Origin: Sulfopaludibacter sp963835555
GTDB lineage: Bacteria; Acidobacteriota; Terriglobia; Bryobacterales; Bryobacteraceae
Assembly (NCBI GenBank): GCA_963835555.1
Contig: CAWIGC010000041.1
Span: forward strand, 1 to 64,000
Length of the DNA: 64,000 nucleotides
Direction of reading: 5' to 3'
How positions within the stretch are numbered: the first letter of the stretch is position 1; each line of letters begins with the position of its first letter. The position numbers and the translations under genes were made by a program. Shown piece after piece: positions 17,713 to 25,072 of the stretch. The notes under the pieces were generated by a model that saw nothing but the letters and a program-made list of their open reading frames with translations, searched no databases and was not told the origin of the DNA.

Positions 17713-19029
17713 ATGAGTGCGCAAGAAGACCGTTCAGAGTCAGCTCTCAATCCTTGCGCGCCTTCGGCGGCTTCCCTCGAAGAAGACTCGGGGAAAGCTA
17801 TCCGCCGGCGGGCGGAGGCGCTAGCCGGTGAAAGAGCCGGCGAGATGCCGGAGAACGTCGAGGATTTATCGCCCGAGGCAGCGCGGCGTGCCCTCCACGA
17901 ACTGCGGGTTCACCAGATCGAACTGGAGATGCAGAACGAGGAGTTGCGTCGCACGCAGCAGGAACTGGAAGCCTCGCGGGAGCGGTATTTCGACCTGTAC
18001 GATCTGGCGCCGGTCGGCTATTTCACGCTTAGCGAACAAGGATTGATTCTGGAGGCAAATCTAACGGCTGCCAAATTGCTTGGCGTGGTAAGAGGCGTTT
18101 TGGTCAAGCAACCCCTTTCGCGCTTTATCCTGCCCGAAGACCAGGACATCCATTACCGGCACCGCAAAGCGCTCTTGGAAACGGGCACCCCACAGTCGTG
18201 GGCCATGCGGGTCCTGAAAAAGGACGCCGTACCATTCTGGGTGCGGGTGGATGCCACCACCGCACAGGGCGCTGATGGGGCCTCCGTATGGCGCGCCGTG
18301 GTGAGCGATATCACGGAAAGCAAGCGGGCGGAGCGAGCGCTCAAGACCACCAATGCCGAACTTCAGGAATTTGCTTATGCACTTGCGCACGACCTACAGG
18401 AACCTCTGCGTATGGTGGTGAACTTCTCTCAGCTACTGGCTGAGGAGTACGCAGGAAAGCTGGGCGAACATGCAGACAAATATGTCGCGTATTCCGTCGA
18501 GGGCGCTTTGAGAATTGAGGCTCTCCAGCAAGGTTTACTCAACTACCTGGAGGCTACCGAACGGGAAAGTCATCGGTTATCACCGGTTGATTGTAACGAC
18601 GTGCTATCGCAGGCGCTGTTATCCCTCCACACGGTCATTCAGCAGAGCGGGGCTACGGTCACTTCCGATCCGTTGCCGACCGCGGTGGCCAATGAGGCGA
18701 TGCTGATGCACCTTTTCCAGAACCTGATTAGTAATTCGATCAAATACAAAGGCGACGCGGCACCCGCAATTCATATTTCCGCTTCGAGAACTGCAGAGGG
18801 TTGGCTGTTCTCGGTGAGAGACAACGGCGTCGGCATTGATTCGGCGGACGCCGAGTTCGTATTCGGCATGTTCAAGCGTCTGCACGGCAAGGAAATTCCC
18901 GGCACGGGCATTGGGCTTGCACTTTGCCGGAAGGTAGTGGAACGCCATGCCGGTCGCATTTGGGTGGAATCGGAGACGGGGCTTGGTGCGACTTTCAAAT
19001 TCACGATTCCCACGCTGGGACCGATTTAG
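17713..19029 (+). CDS. PAS histidine kinase, phytochrome-like type
   Basis: 438 residues from ATG 17713, chosen because the sequence before it repeats the leader of the preceding kinase gene. The N-terminal coiled coil and PAS domain (to about residue 205) closely match the upstream kinase. The transmitter differs: FAYALAHDLQEPLRMVVNFS with the phosphoacceptor His, N box LFQNLISNSIKYKG, VRDNGVGID and the G2 box GTGIGLALCRKVVERH. There is no receiver domain or transmembrane segment, so it is cytoplasmic. It probably arose by duplication and swapping of the kinase core. Confidence 0.9.
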   Translation: MSAQEDRSESALNPCAPSAASLEEDSGKAIRRRAEALAGERAGEMPENVEDLSPEAARRALHELRVHQIELEMQNEELRRTQQELEASRERYFDLYDLAPVGYFTLSEQGLILEANLTAAKLLGVVRGVLVKQPLSRFILPEDQDIHYRHRKALLETGTPQSWAMRVLKKDAVPFWVRVDATTAQGADGASVWRAVVSDITESKRAERALKTTNAELQEFAYALAHDLQEPLRMVVNFSQLLAEEYAGKLGEHADKYVAYSVEGALRIEALQQGLLNYLEATERESHRLSPVDCNDVLSQALLSLHTVIQQSGATVTSDPLPTAVANEAMLMHLFQNLISNSIKYKGDAAPAIHISASRTAEGWLFSVRDNGVGIDSADAEFVFGMFKRLHGKEIPGTGIGLALCRKVVERHAGRIWVESETGLGATFKFTIPTLGPI

Positions 19030-19119
19030 CGGTTGACTCCTTCGCGCAGGCTAGAGCTGGAAAACGAACGGGTTTTACTGCGCCGAAAATGTAACGCCTA
19101 CCCAGTGGTCTCGCTACGC

Positions 19120-20004
19120 TCATCGAGAACTTGCCTTCGCGAATGGGTACAGCCCGGGGACGCGGCTTTGGGTTGGATAGCCTATCCGGGCATTGGTCGG
19201 AACGGTGCCGTACCGGCTGAAGTGCGTACTCTGCTCGAAGCGTACGACTTTTACTATTCCCAGCCGGGCGGAGGCGAATACTTGCAGGTGATCTGGCAGC
19301 CTGACTCCCTCGCCGACGGTGGTCATTTGCAGGATCGCGCGCGACCCCTTCGCTACGCGGACCAGAAAGAACCCCACCGAAATGGCGTCGATGACCTCCG
19401 CTTCCACCTTTACAATCTGGTGGTCTTGCTGGTCTACCCAGAATTTGCCTTTTATGGAGCGAAACAACTTGGCGGTGCTGGATCGGGGCTGGTATCCCTC
19501 GCGCGGCACGGCCTCGATGATGATGACGCTGTGGCCGTCCATCTCAGCCTTTCCGGCCAGCCGGAACTCGAAGGCTTCCGGCAATTCGTGCCACGCTTCA
19601 CTCTGCCAATCCGGGCGCCGATCGTATTCGGACAGGCGCCTGGCCCGCTTCACGTCGGTCTCGTGCCGGCGCTCGGCGATACTCTTTGCGAGGCGCTCGT
19701 GCTCCGCTTTCTCTTCGCTGGGAGATAACGCGCTGTCCTCTCTCTGGACCAGTTGCCGGTACGGCGTGCCCTCCTGCAGGGTGACGTCGTAGGTTTGCAC
19801 GTGAGACAACCTTACCTTCCCCTGGGCGTCCAGCCATCGGAGTTCCACCCGCTGGAGGAACGTGTAGTTGCGCGCAGCTTTCCAGTTGAGCTCGTCGGCG
19901 GTCACCGCACGTCGGATGATCTCGCGGGCATCTACCTGTCCGGGAAGAGCAGCCGTAAAGGCCAAGCCCAGCAGGAGCGCGCGCAAAAGGTCCGACTTTC
20001 TCAT
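19120..20004 (-). CDS. Secreted protein of unknown function, possibly LolA/LolB-like fold
   Basis: 294 residues with a Sec signal peptide (MRKSDLLRALLLGLAFTAALPGQVDA). The mature part has an RNYTFLQRVELRWLD strand pattern, a charged helical insert (EEKAEHERLAKSIAERRHET) and a C-terminal beta-rich half (GKFWVDQQDHQIVKVEAEVI), like outer-membrane lipoprotein-sorting-related proteins common in Acidobacteria. It is convergent with the kinase at 17713. No lipobox is seen. Function is unknown; periplasmic location is inferred. Confidence 0.7.
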   Translation of the reverse strand: MRKSDLLRALLLGLAFTAALPGQVDAREIIRRAVTADELNWKAARNYTFLQRVELRWLDAQGKVRLSHVQTYDVTLQEGTPYRQLVQREDSALSPSEEKAEHERLAKSIAERRHETDVKRARRLSEYDRRPDWQSEAWHELPEAFEFRLAGKAEMDGHSVIIIEAVPREGYQPRSSTAKLFRSIKGKFWVDQQDHQIVKVEAEVIDAISVGFFLVRVAKGSRAILQMTTVGEGVRLPDHLQVFASARLGIVKVVRFEQSTHFSRYGTVPTNARIGYPTQSRVPGLYPFAKASSR

Positions 20005-20365
20005 ACCCAGTCCTCGTCAAGGGCAAGCCAGATACCAAACGGCATTACATTGGCATATTCCCCGAGAGTGAACGTTACGACTGGACCGCGAACAAGCCAT
20101 CGGCGGAATTCGCGCTTTAAGCCGGGGTAGATTACTCCAGCGCTTCCCGACAACTTCCCCGCATATAACCATCCGGCCCAGTGAGGTTGCCAGAGGAATG
20201 CGCAACCTCCGCACTTCAGCGTTCAAGGCCCCAGCAACTTTTGCCCCAAGACGCAGGAGTTGCACGCGGGGCGGCATCATACACCGTTTAAGACCCTTAT
20301 CTCGTTTCTTTGACCCTCTTTGGGCTTTGGTCCCGCATCTGCTCATGCTGGAGGCGAGGTGATAC
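20005..20365. other. Intergenic region, no gene seen
   Basis: This 361-bp stretch lies between the secreted protein gene and the first small stress-type gene. Open frames here lack ribosome sites and motifs. It must hold the divergent promoters of both neighbours, but no clear -35/-10 pair could be assigned. Confidence 0.4.
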
Positions 20366-20446
20366 ATGTCGACACTATTGATCATTGTGCTGGTGCTGTT
20401 CCTTCTGGGTGGCGGGGGCTGGGGATATTCCCGTTGGCGCGGGTAG
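20366..20446 (+). CDS. DUF3309-like membrane micropeptide, 26 aa
   Basis: ATG 20366 follows GGAGGCGAGGTGATAC, a good ribosome site. The peptide is one hydrophobic helix (STLLIIVLVLFLLGGGGWGY) and a short basic tail SRWRG. This matches the DUF3309 micropeptide pattern of one transmembrane helix with a Gly-rich end, found near stress genes. It heads a run of small stress-type genes. Its small size makes the call moderately uncertain. Confidence 0.65.
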   Translation: MSTLLIIVLVLFLLGGGGWGYSRWRG

Positions 20447-20620
20447 CGCCAGCGAGCCCTTGCCCTGCCCGGGACGTCAGCCAGTGGAGCATCGGGACTA
20501 AGACCACGGAGCGGCACTTAGTGCGGGACGCACCGAGCCCGAGTGCGGTACAGGGCAATTCCGTCGGGGCTGGGAACGGAAGATCCGACCCCTTGCGATT
20601 AGGCGAAAGGAGGAAACCTG

Positions 20621-20800
20621 ATGAAAAAGAGTATGAAGGATGAGATCAAAGGCAAGTTTCATGAGGTGAAAGGCAGCGTAAAAGAGAAGGCAGGCAAGGT
20701 CACCAAGAATCCGGACTTAAAGGCCGAGGGCCATGCCGAAAAGCTACGCGGCAAAGTTCAAAAGAAGCTCGGTAAGATGGAACACGCATTGGATAAGTAG
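20621..20800 (+). CDS. CsbD-family stress protein
   Basis: 59 residues, strongly charged and helical: MKDEIKGKFHEVKGSVKEKA followed by GKVTKNPDLKAEGHAEKLRG. The KGKxxExKGxxKEKxG signature and the LKAEG motif define CsbD-like proteins, which are induced by general stress in many bacteria; their molecular action is not known. An excellent ribosome site AAAGGAGGA precedes ATG 20621. It is part of the small-gene cluster and lies 90 bases before the next one. Confidence 0.88.
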   Translation: MKKSMKDEIKGKFHEVKGSVKEKAGKVTKNPDLKAEGHAEKLRGKVQKKLGKMEHALDK

Positions 20801-20889
20801 ATACGATCAAGTCCTGCCGAAGCGCTGGAAGCCCTCGGCGTCGGGTGGGTTTCCTCTCTGTAAATGAGTCGCTGCCGAAAGGGGCTGCC

Positions 20890-21102
20890 GTGAGCAAAAC
20901 GATTGGCATCATTCTGATAGTGCTTGGCCTGTTCGGTCTTGCGTGGGGTGGGTTTACGTACACGACCAGGGAAAAGGTCGTCGATATCGGACCGATTCAC
21001 GCTACTCGCGAGAAGACTCACAATGTCCCGCTGCCTCCCATCGTGGGCGCGGTGGTGCTCATTGGCGGCGTTGTACTTCTCGTGGCGGGCAGAAAGGAAT
21101 AG
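20890..21102 (+). CDS. DUF3185-like two-helix membrane protein
   Basis: 70 residues from GTG 20890, which follows GAAAGGGG. It has an N-terminal transmembrane helix (TIGIILIVLGLFGLAWGGF), a short loop with YTTREKVVDIGPIHATREKT, and a second helix (PIVGAVVLIGGVVLLVAG) with tail RKE. The helix-loop-helix pattern with a VVDIGPI loop fits DUF3185/DUF3096-type small membrane proteins. Earlier in-frame starts (20845) would add a hydrophilic tail without a ribosome site. Function is unknown; its neighbours suggest envelope stress. Confidence 0.7.
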   Translation: MSKTIGIILIVLGLFGLAWGGFTYTTREKVVDIGPIHATREKTHNVPLPPIVGAVVLIGGVVLLVAGRKE

Positions 21103-21228
21103 ATTTGGCGGTATCTGCTTTCTGTCGTTGACCGGCATGAGCGACGTTCACGTTGTCGCCGATCGCCAAGGAAACTCGGTCGACCGGTAACCATCCTCGC
21201 AACATATCGAAAATAGGAGTCGAATGCC

Positions 21229-21618
21229 ATGAGTGAATACGTTGGATCGATTGAAAAACAAACCATGGAGAACACGTTTTTTAGGCGGGTGCTATTCACC
21301 GGCCCTCACTCCCAGCTTGTCGTCATGTGCCTGCAACCGGGCGAAGCTATCGGTGACGAAGTGCACCCGAAGGTTGACCAGTTCTTCCGTATCGAGCGGG
21401 GAGATGCCAAATTCGTTTTTAACGAGAAGGAGGAACATGCGGTGCACGACGGCGATGCGGTAGTGGTTCCGGCGGGGACGTACCATAATGTTGTGAATGC
21501 ATCCAAGACGGCACCATTGAAGCTATATACGATCTACTCTCCGCCGAACCACCCGGAGGGGACGGTGCACAAGACCAAGGCCGAGGCCGAAGCCGCAGAA
21601 CCGGTGGCACATCACTAA
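21229..21618 (+). CDS. Cupin-domain protein
   Basis: 129 residues with a single cupin barrel. Motif 1 is QPGEAIGDEVHPKVDQFFRI (metal-ligand His and Glu-like positions) and motif 2 is DGDAVVVPAGTYHNVVNASK with the distal His. The tail is Glu/Ala/His rich. Small stand-alone cupins of this type bind a metal and often act as sugar or antioxidant-related enzymes or sensors; the substrate is unknown. It lies in the stress-type cluster, same strand as its neighbours. Confidence 0.85.
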   Translation: MSEYVGSIEKQTMENTFFRRVLFTGPHSQLVVMCLQPGEAIGDEVHPKVDQFFRIERGDAKFVFNEKEEHAVHDGDAVVVPAGTYHNVVNASKTAPLKLYTIYSPPNHPEGTVHKTKAEAEAAEPVAHH

Positions 21619-21742
21619 CCGTCTGCCGGCGGCAATCATCACCCCCACAGGGAGCCATTCTGCCTGGCCTGTCTGACCGTCGCGGCGGCCGGCATTGCAA
21701 CTTTCGACATCCACGCAGCACTGAAAGAAGAATCTCGATTCG

Positions 21743-22624
21743 ATGCCATACATTACTGTCGGCAAGGAAAACTCCGGTAATATCGATCTTTACTATGAGG
21801 ACCACGGCGCTGGTAAGCCCGTTGTTCTTATCCATGGATATCCCCTGAGCGGTGCTTCCTGGGAGAAGCAAGCTCCTGTGCTTTTGGCTGCGGGTCACCG
21901 CGTCATCACGTATGACCGCCGAGGGTTTGGCAAGTCTGGCCAGCCAACGTCAGGCTACAATTACGACACTTTCGCCGAGGACCTGCACAAGCTCGTGATG
22001 CAACTGGAACTGCGCGACTTCTCGCTGGTCGGTTTCTCGATGGGCGGCGGCGAAGTGGCGCGCTACTTAGGGAAACATGGATCGAAGGGCGTGCGGAAGG
22101 CGGTATTCATCTCCGGCGTTCCGCCCTTTCTGCTGAAGACGCCAGACAATCCGGAGGGTGTGGACGGCAGTGTCTTCGAGGGGATCCAGAAGGCCGTCGT
22201 CGCAGATCGTTACGCGTTCTTCAGCGAGTTCTTCAAGAATTTCTACAACACGGATCTACTGCTGGGGAAGCGTGTCAGCGAACAGGCCGTTCGGGCTAAC
22301 TGGAACGTCGCGGCCGGCGCCTCTGCCGCGGCCTGCCTCGCTTGTGTGGCGACTTGGCATGAGGACTTCCGCAAGGATCTTACGCACATCGACGTGCCGA
22401 CGCTGGTCATTCAAGGGGACGCGGACCGAATCCTACCTATCAGTGCCTCGGGGCTCCGGACCGCCAAACTGATCGAGGGAGCCCGACTATTGGTGGTGAA
22501 GGACGGGCCGCACTGCATCACATGGACCCATGCCGATGAAGTGAACAACGAACTGGTGAACTTTCTTGGTCAGGGGTCCGGGAAGGATGCGGGTTCAGCG
22601 CCCCGGCCCGAAGCAGCCGCCTAA
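21743..22624 (+). CDS. Alpha/beta hydrolase, non-heme chloroperoxidase-like
   Basis: 293 residues with a complete catalytic triad: nucleophile in GFSMGGGE (Ser near 98), acid in QGDADRILP, His in DGPHCITWTHADEV. The oxyanion motif HGYPLSG and the YDRRGFGKSGQP block are as in the cofactor-free haloperoxidase/esterase group. It has no signal peptide and so is cytoplasmic. The natural reaction may be ester hydrolysis or perhydrolysis. It follows the cupin gene by 124 bases in the same direction. The C-terminal tail GSGKDAGSAPRPEAAA is low complexity. Confidence 0.87.
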   Translation: MPYITVGKENSGNIDLYYEDHGAGKPVVLIHGYPLSGASWEKQAPVLLAAGHRVITYDRRGFGKSGQPTSGYNYDTFAEDLHKLVMQLELRDFSLVGFSMGGGEVARYLGKHGSKGVRKAVFISGVPPFLLKTPDNPEGVDGSVFEGIQKAVVADRYAFFSEFFKNFYNTDLLLGKRVSEQAVRANWNVAAGASAAACLACVATWHEDFRKDLTHIDVPTLVIQGDADRILPISASGLRTAKLIEGARLLVVKDGPHCITWTHADEVNNELVNFLGQGSGKDAGSAPRPEAAA

Positions 22625-22954
22625 ATGGAACATTCACGCCGCGCCCATGTTGCCGGACCCAGACGGTGATAGTATTGGACACACATTTGGTGGCTCCGGG
22701 TGCGATGACTGCGTGTGACCCGGCTTGCCCCCTCGCAGCCACTTAACAAAACACCGGACGGAAACGGCACACAGAGCCGGATCTTCTCGCCGTTCGCCCT
22801 GAGCAACATCTTTGAACGGCGGAAGCTTAACGTCATTGCGGGGCTCCCAAACTCGCCTGCTCCCCTGGAGCCCCGCATCCCCAGTTGGGAAGCAGGAAAA
22901 ACCGTAGCCGGGGATAGCCTTGTTCAACCCAAAATGGGTTGACCGCGAGTCGCG
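22625..22954. other. Intergenic region between convergent genes
   Basis: 330 bp without a convincing gene. It contains a perfect stem-loop at 22924-22942 (see separate entry). Plus-strand frames such as 22715-22942 lack a ribosome site and recognisable motifs. Confidence 0.4.
22924..22942 (-). terminator. Stem-loop between convergent genes
   Basis: TCAACCC-AAAAT-GGGTTGA is a perfect 7-bp stem with 5-base loop, 12 bases past the stop of the PRC-barrel gene. It has no strong T-run on either strand. It could act as a bidirectional terminator. Confidence 0.35.
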
Positions 22955-23392
22955 TTATAGGGCGCCACCGCCGCCCCGGAGCGTTTTTTCCTCCTTGTGA
23001 GTCTCCCAGTAGGGTTCCGCTCCGTAGTAATTAAAGATTCGGGTTCCCCAACTGGTATCCGCCATGTCCGGCCAATTGTCTTTGTCAAATCCCGGAGCAT
23101 TCTCCAGCTTCTTCTTGTCGACATCTAAAACAAAGTGCTTCTTGTCCTCGTCCAGTCTCAGGGCGCTCCACGGTACCGCGAACAGCTTGTTACCCATACC
23201 GAGGAATCCACCGAACGACAGGACGGCGTAGGCAACCTTACCGGCGGGGATGTCGATCATGATCTCATCCACCTTCCCAAGGTCTTCTCCAACCGAGTTC
23301 TGCACCTGATCGCCGGCCAATGTGCTCGCTGCCAGTACGCGGCGATACTTTTTGTCCGGATCTGTCTTCTTGATCTTGCCTTGATCTTGCAT
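22955..23392 (-). CDS. PRC-barrel domain protein
   Basis: 145 residues from ATG 23392, chosen because GAGGAGAATTCT lies directly before it. The PRC-barrel core is LAGDQVQNSVGEDLGKVDEI, MIDIPAGKVAYAVLSFGGFL and FAVPWSALRLDEDKKHFVLD, followed by a helical, aromatic tail (NAPGFDKDNWPDMADTSWGT). Such stand-alone PRC-barrel proteins are common in stress-responsive clusters of soil bacteria; the barrel probably binds a partner or RNA. It is on the opposite strand to the other small stress-type genes. Confidence 0.85.
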   Translation of the reverse strand: MQDQGKIKKTDPDKKYRRVLAASTLAGDQVQNSVGEDLGKVDEIMIDIPAGKVAYAVLSFGGFLGMGNKLFAVPWSALRLDEDKKHFVLDVDKKKLENAPGFDKDNWPDMADTSWGTRIFNYYGAEPYWETHKEEKTLRGGGGAL

Positions 23393-24021
23393 AGAATTCT
23401 CCTCGCCTTCCTGGAGCAACTTTCCCGCCGTTCCATTTCAGACAACCTCTTCAGGGAACACGGAGCCCGGACGCCAGCAAATCTCGCACTTCCCGCTGCA
23501 GCTTCTGCACCTCTTCATGCGGATACTCACGCCGTGCGCCCGCCACCGTGCCAAATCGCCCCAACAAACGCTGTAGCATCGTAGCCGGGCCGCCGGTTAG
23601 CGTTGGAGTAATTCCGCCCGGACGCACTTGGACACTCTGGCAGCTTTCGCTGCCACGCGCTTCCCTCCATCGGTCTTTATCGGAGAACCCAGTCCGACGG
23701 CCGTGGCCCGCGACCGCTTCGCACCCATTCGTGACGCAAGCTGCACCGTGCCGTCCAAGACGTTTGCGCCACAGGCGGCAGCCCGCATCAGGTTCGTGCG
23801 AGACGATGAGGGGACTGAGAGGCACCTGGCGGACAAAGTTGCACCTCCACGAGCGCTCCCAGCGCCGTTCGCATATCGTGGCGTGACGCGTGCTCTTAGG
23901 ACAAGCGCGTCAGCTGTGTGGGGGCCGGGGCCGCGGCTGTTTAGCAGCGACAGGTCAGCCCAAGGGACTTACGAAACTCGCACAGACCGGCGAAAGCACT
24001 GAACGGACGAAGGAGATTCAA
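23393..24021. other. Intergenic region with only weak coding signals
   Basis: About 630 bp. On the minus strand, 23579-23451 would encode a 42-residue amphipathic peptide (REYPHEEVQKLQREVRDLLA within it) and 23836-23597 an 80-residue basic one; both could be decayed fragments of one gene, but no family was recognised and no ribosome site supports them. Confidence 0.35.
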
Positions 24022-24171
24022 ATGTTCTTAACGCTGTTTGTTATCTTGTTGGTAATGTGGCTACTGGGATTCTTCGCGTTCCACGTTGCCGGTGGGCTGA
24101 TTCACATCCTGCTGATCATCGCGGTGATCTCATTGGTGCTGCACCTCTTCAGGGGTCGCAGCATGGCTTGA
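24022..24171 (+). CDS. lmo0937-like small membrane protein
   Basis: 49 residues: MFLTLFVILLVMWLLGFFAF then HVAGGLIHILLIIAVISLVL and HLFRGRSMA. Two transmembrane helices joined by a VAGGLIHILL segment and ending in a basic tail match the lmo0937/DUF5670 family. ATG 24022 follows AAGGAGATTCA. These peptides recur near CsbD, DUF3309 and PRC-barrel genes, which agrees with the cluster here. Function is unknown. Confidence 0.8.
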   Translation: MFLTLFVILLVMWLLGFFAFHVAGGLIHILLIIAVISLVLHLFRGRSMA

Positions 24172-24262
24172 GAAGCAACCGGCATGACGTCCGGAGATGA
24201 TTGTTTCGCTGTAATGATGTGAGCGGGCTCAGCGCCAGCCTGATGAACAATAGGGTGAATCC

Positions 24263-24847
24263 TTGTCGCGAAGAGATTTTCCTGTGGTTTGCGTGGGAGG
24301 TTCTGCCGGTGGCCTCGATGCCTATACCCGGTTGCTACAGCACCTACCGGCCGATATGGGTGTTGCTATTGTTATCGTTAATCACCTGAGGACCGTAGCC
24401 ACCCTGCTCCACGAGATTCTCCCCCGCTACACGGAAATGCCGGTTGAACTGATCACAGAAAAACTGCTCATCCAGCCCAATCGTGTGTTCGTCATTCCAG
24501 AACAGCGTGATCTACACGTTCTCGATGGGGAATTTCGTCTAAAACCGATATCCAAGCCCAGGGGATGGCCCGACGTGATTACGGTCTTTCTACGTTCTAT
24601 AACGCAGCACTGGGACGGCAAGCTCATCGCTGTCATTGTCTCTGGCTATGATGGTGATGGAGCCGCTGCGCTGTGCGGCATTAAAGAAGTTGGGGGTATT
24701 ACCATCGCGCAGAAGCTCGACACAGCCGGGCAGCCCGATATGCCTGAGAGCGCGATAGCGAGCGGATGCATAGATTTTGTTCTTTCACCTGAGGACATCG
24801 CTCGAGAAATTGAACGAATTGCGCACACGGCTTCATCAGTTCAGTGA
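24263..24847 (+). CDS. Stand-alone CheB methylesterase domain protein
   Basis: 194 residues from TTG 24263 (GTG-rich leader AGGGTGAATCC). Catalytic Ser in CVGGSAGGLDAY (near 14), His in VNHLRT (near 41) and Asp in VSGYDGDGAAA (near 130) are all present. It lacks a receiver domain, as in protein-glutamate methylesterases that pair with CheR or act outside chemotaxis. It has the same fold as the first domain of the CheB-CheR fusion at 12683 but is clearly divergent. No CheR, CheA or MCP gene lies beside it. Confidence 0.85.
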   Translation: MSRRDFPVVCVGGSAGGLDAYTRLLQHLPADMGVAIVIVNHLRTVATLLHEILPRYTEMPVELITEKLLIQPNRVFVIPEQRDLHVLDGEFRLKPISKPRGWPDVITVFLRSITQHWDGKLIAVIVSGYDGDGAAALCGIKEVGGITIAQKLDTAGQPDMPESAIASGCIDFVLSPEDIAREIERIAHTASSVQ

Positions 24848-25072
24848 TTTCGAGGCGACCAGCAACCTTGTTGCGATTCGGACATCGAACGCCCCATCGC
24901 GGCGTCACTGCGAGCCGGGGCATCATCGGTCTGGCCAGGAACAGAGACTTTGAACAACTTGAGAGTACCGATTTGTTGGAGGCGTCCTCTCATGCTCATC
25001 TTCTACAGTTTGCGACGCAAAGCGGCCGCAAGTTGTTGATTCCAAAAAAGGCGATGCTTGCCAGCGCGAAAT

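Noticed and set aside
19033..19728. Plus-strand open frame after the second kinase
   Set aside because: It overlaps the minus-strand secreted protein gene, which has a signal peptide and better composition.
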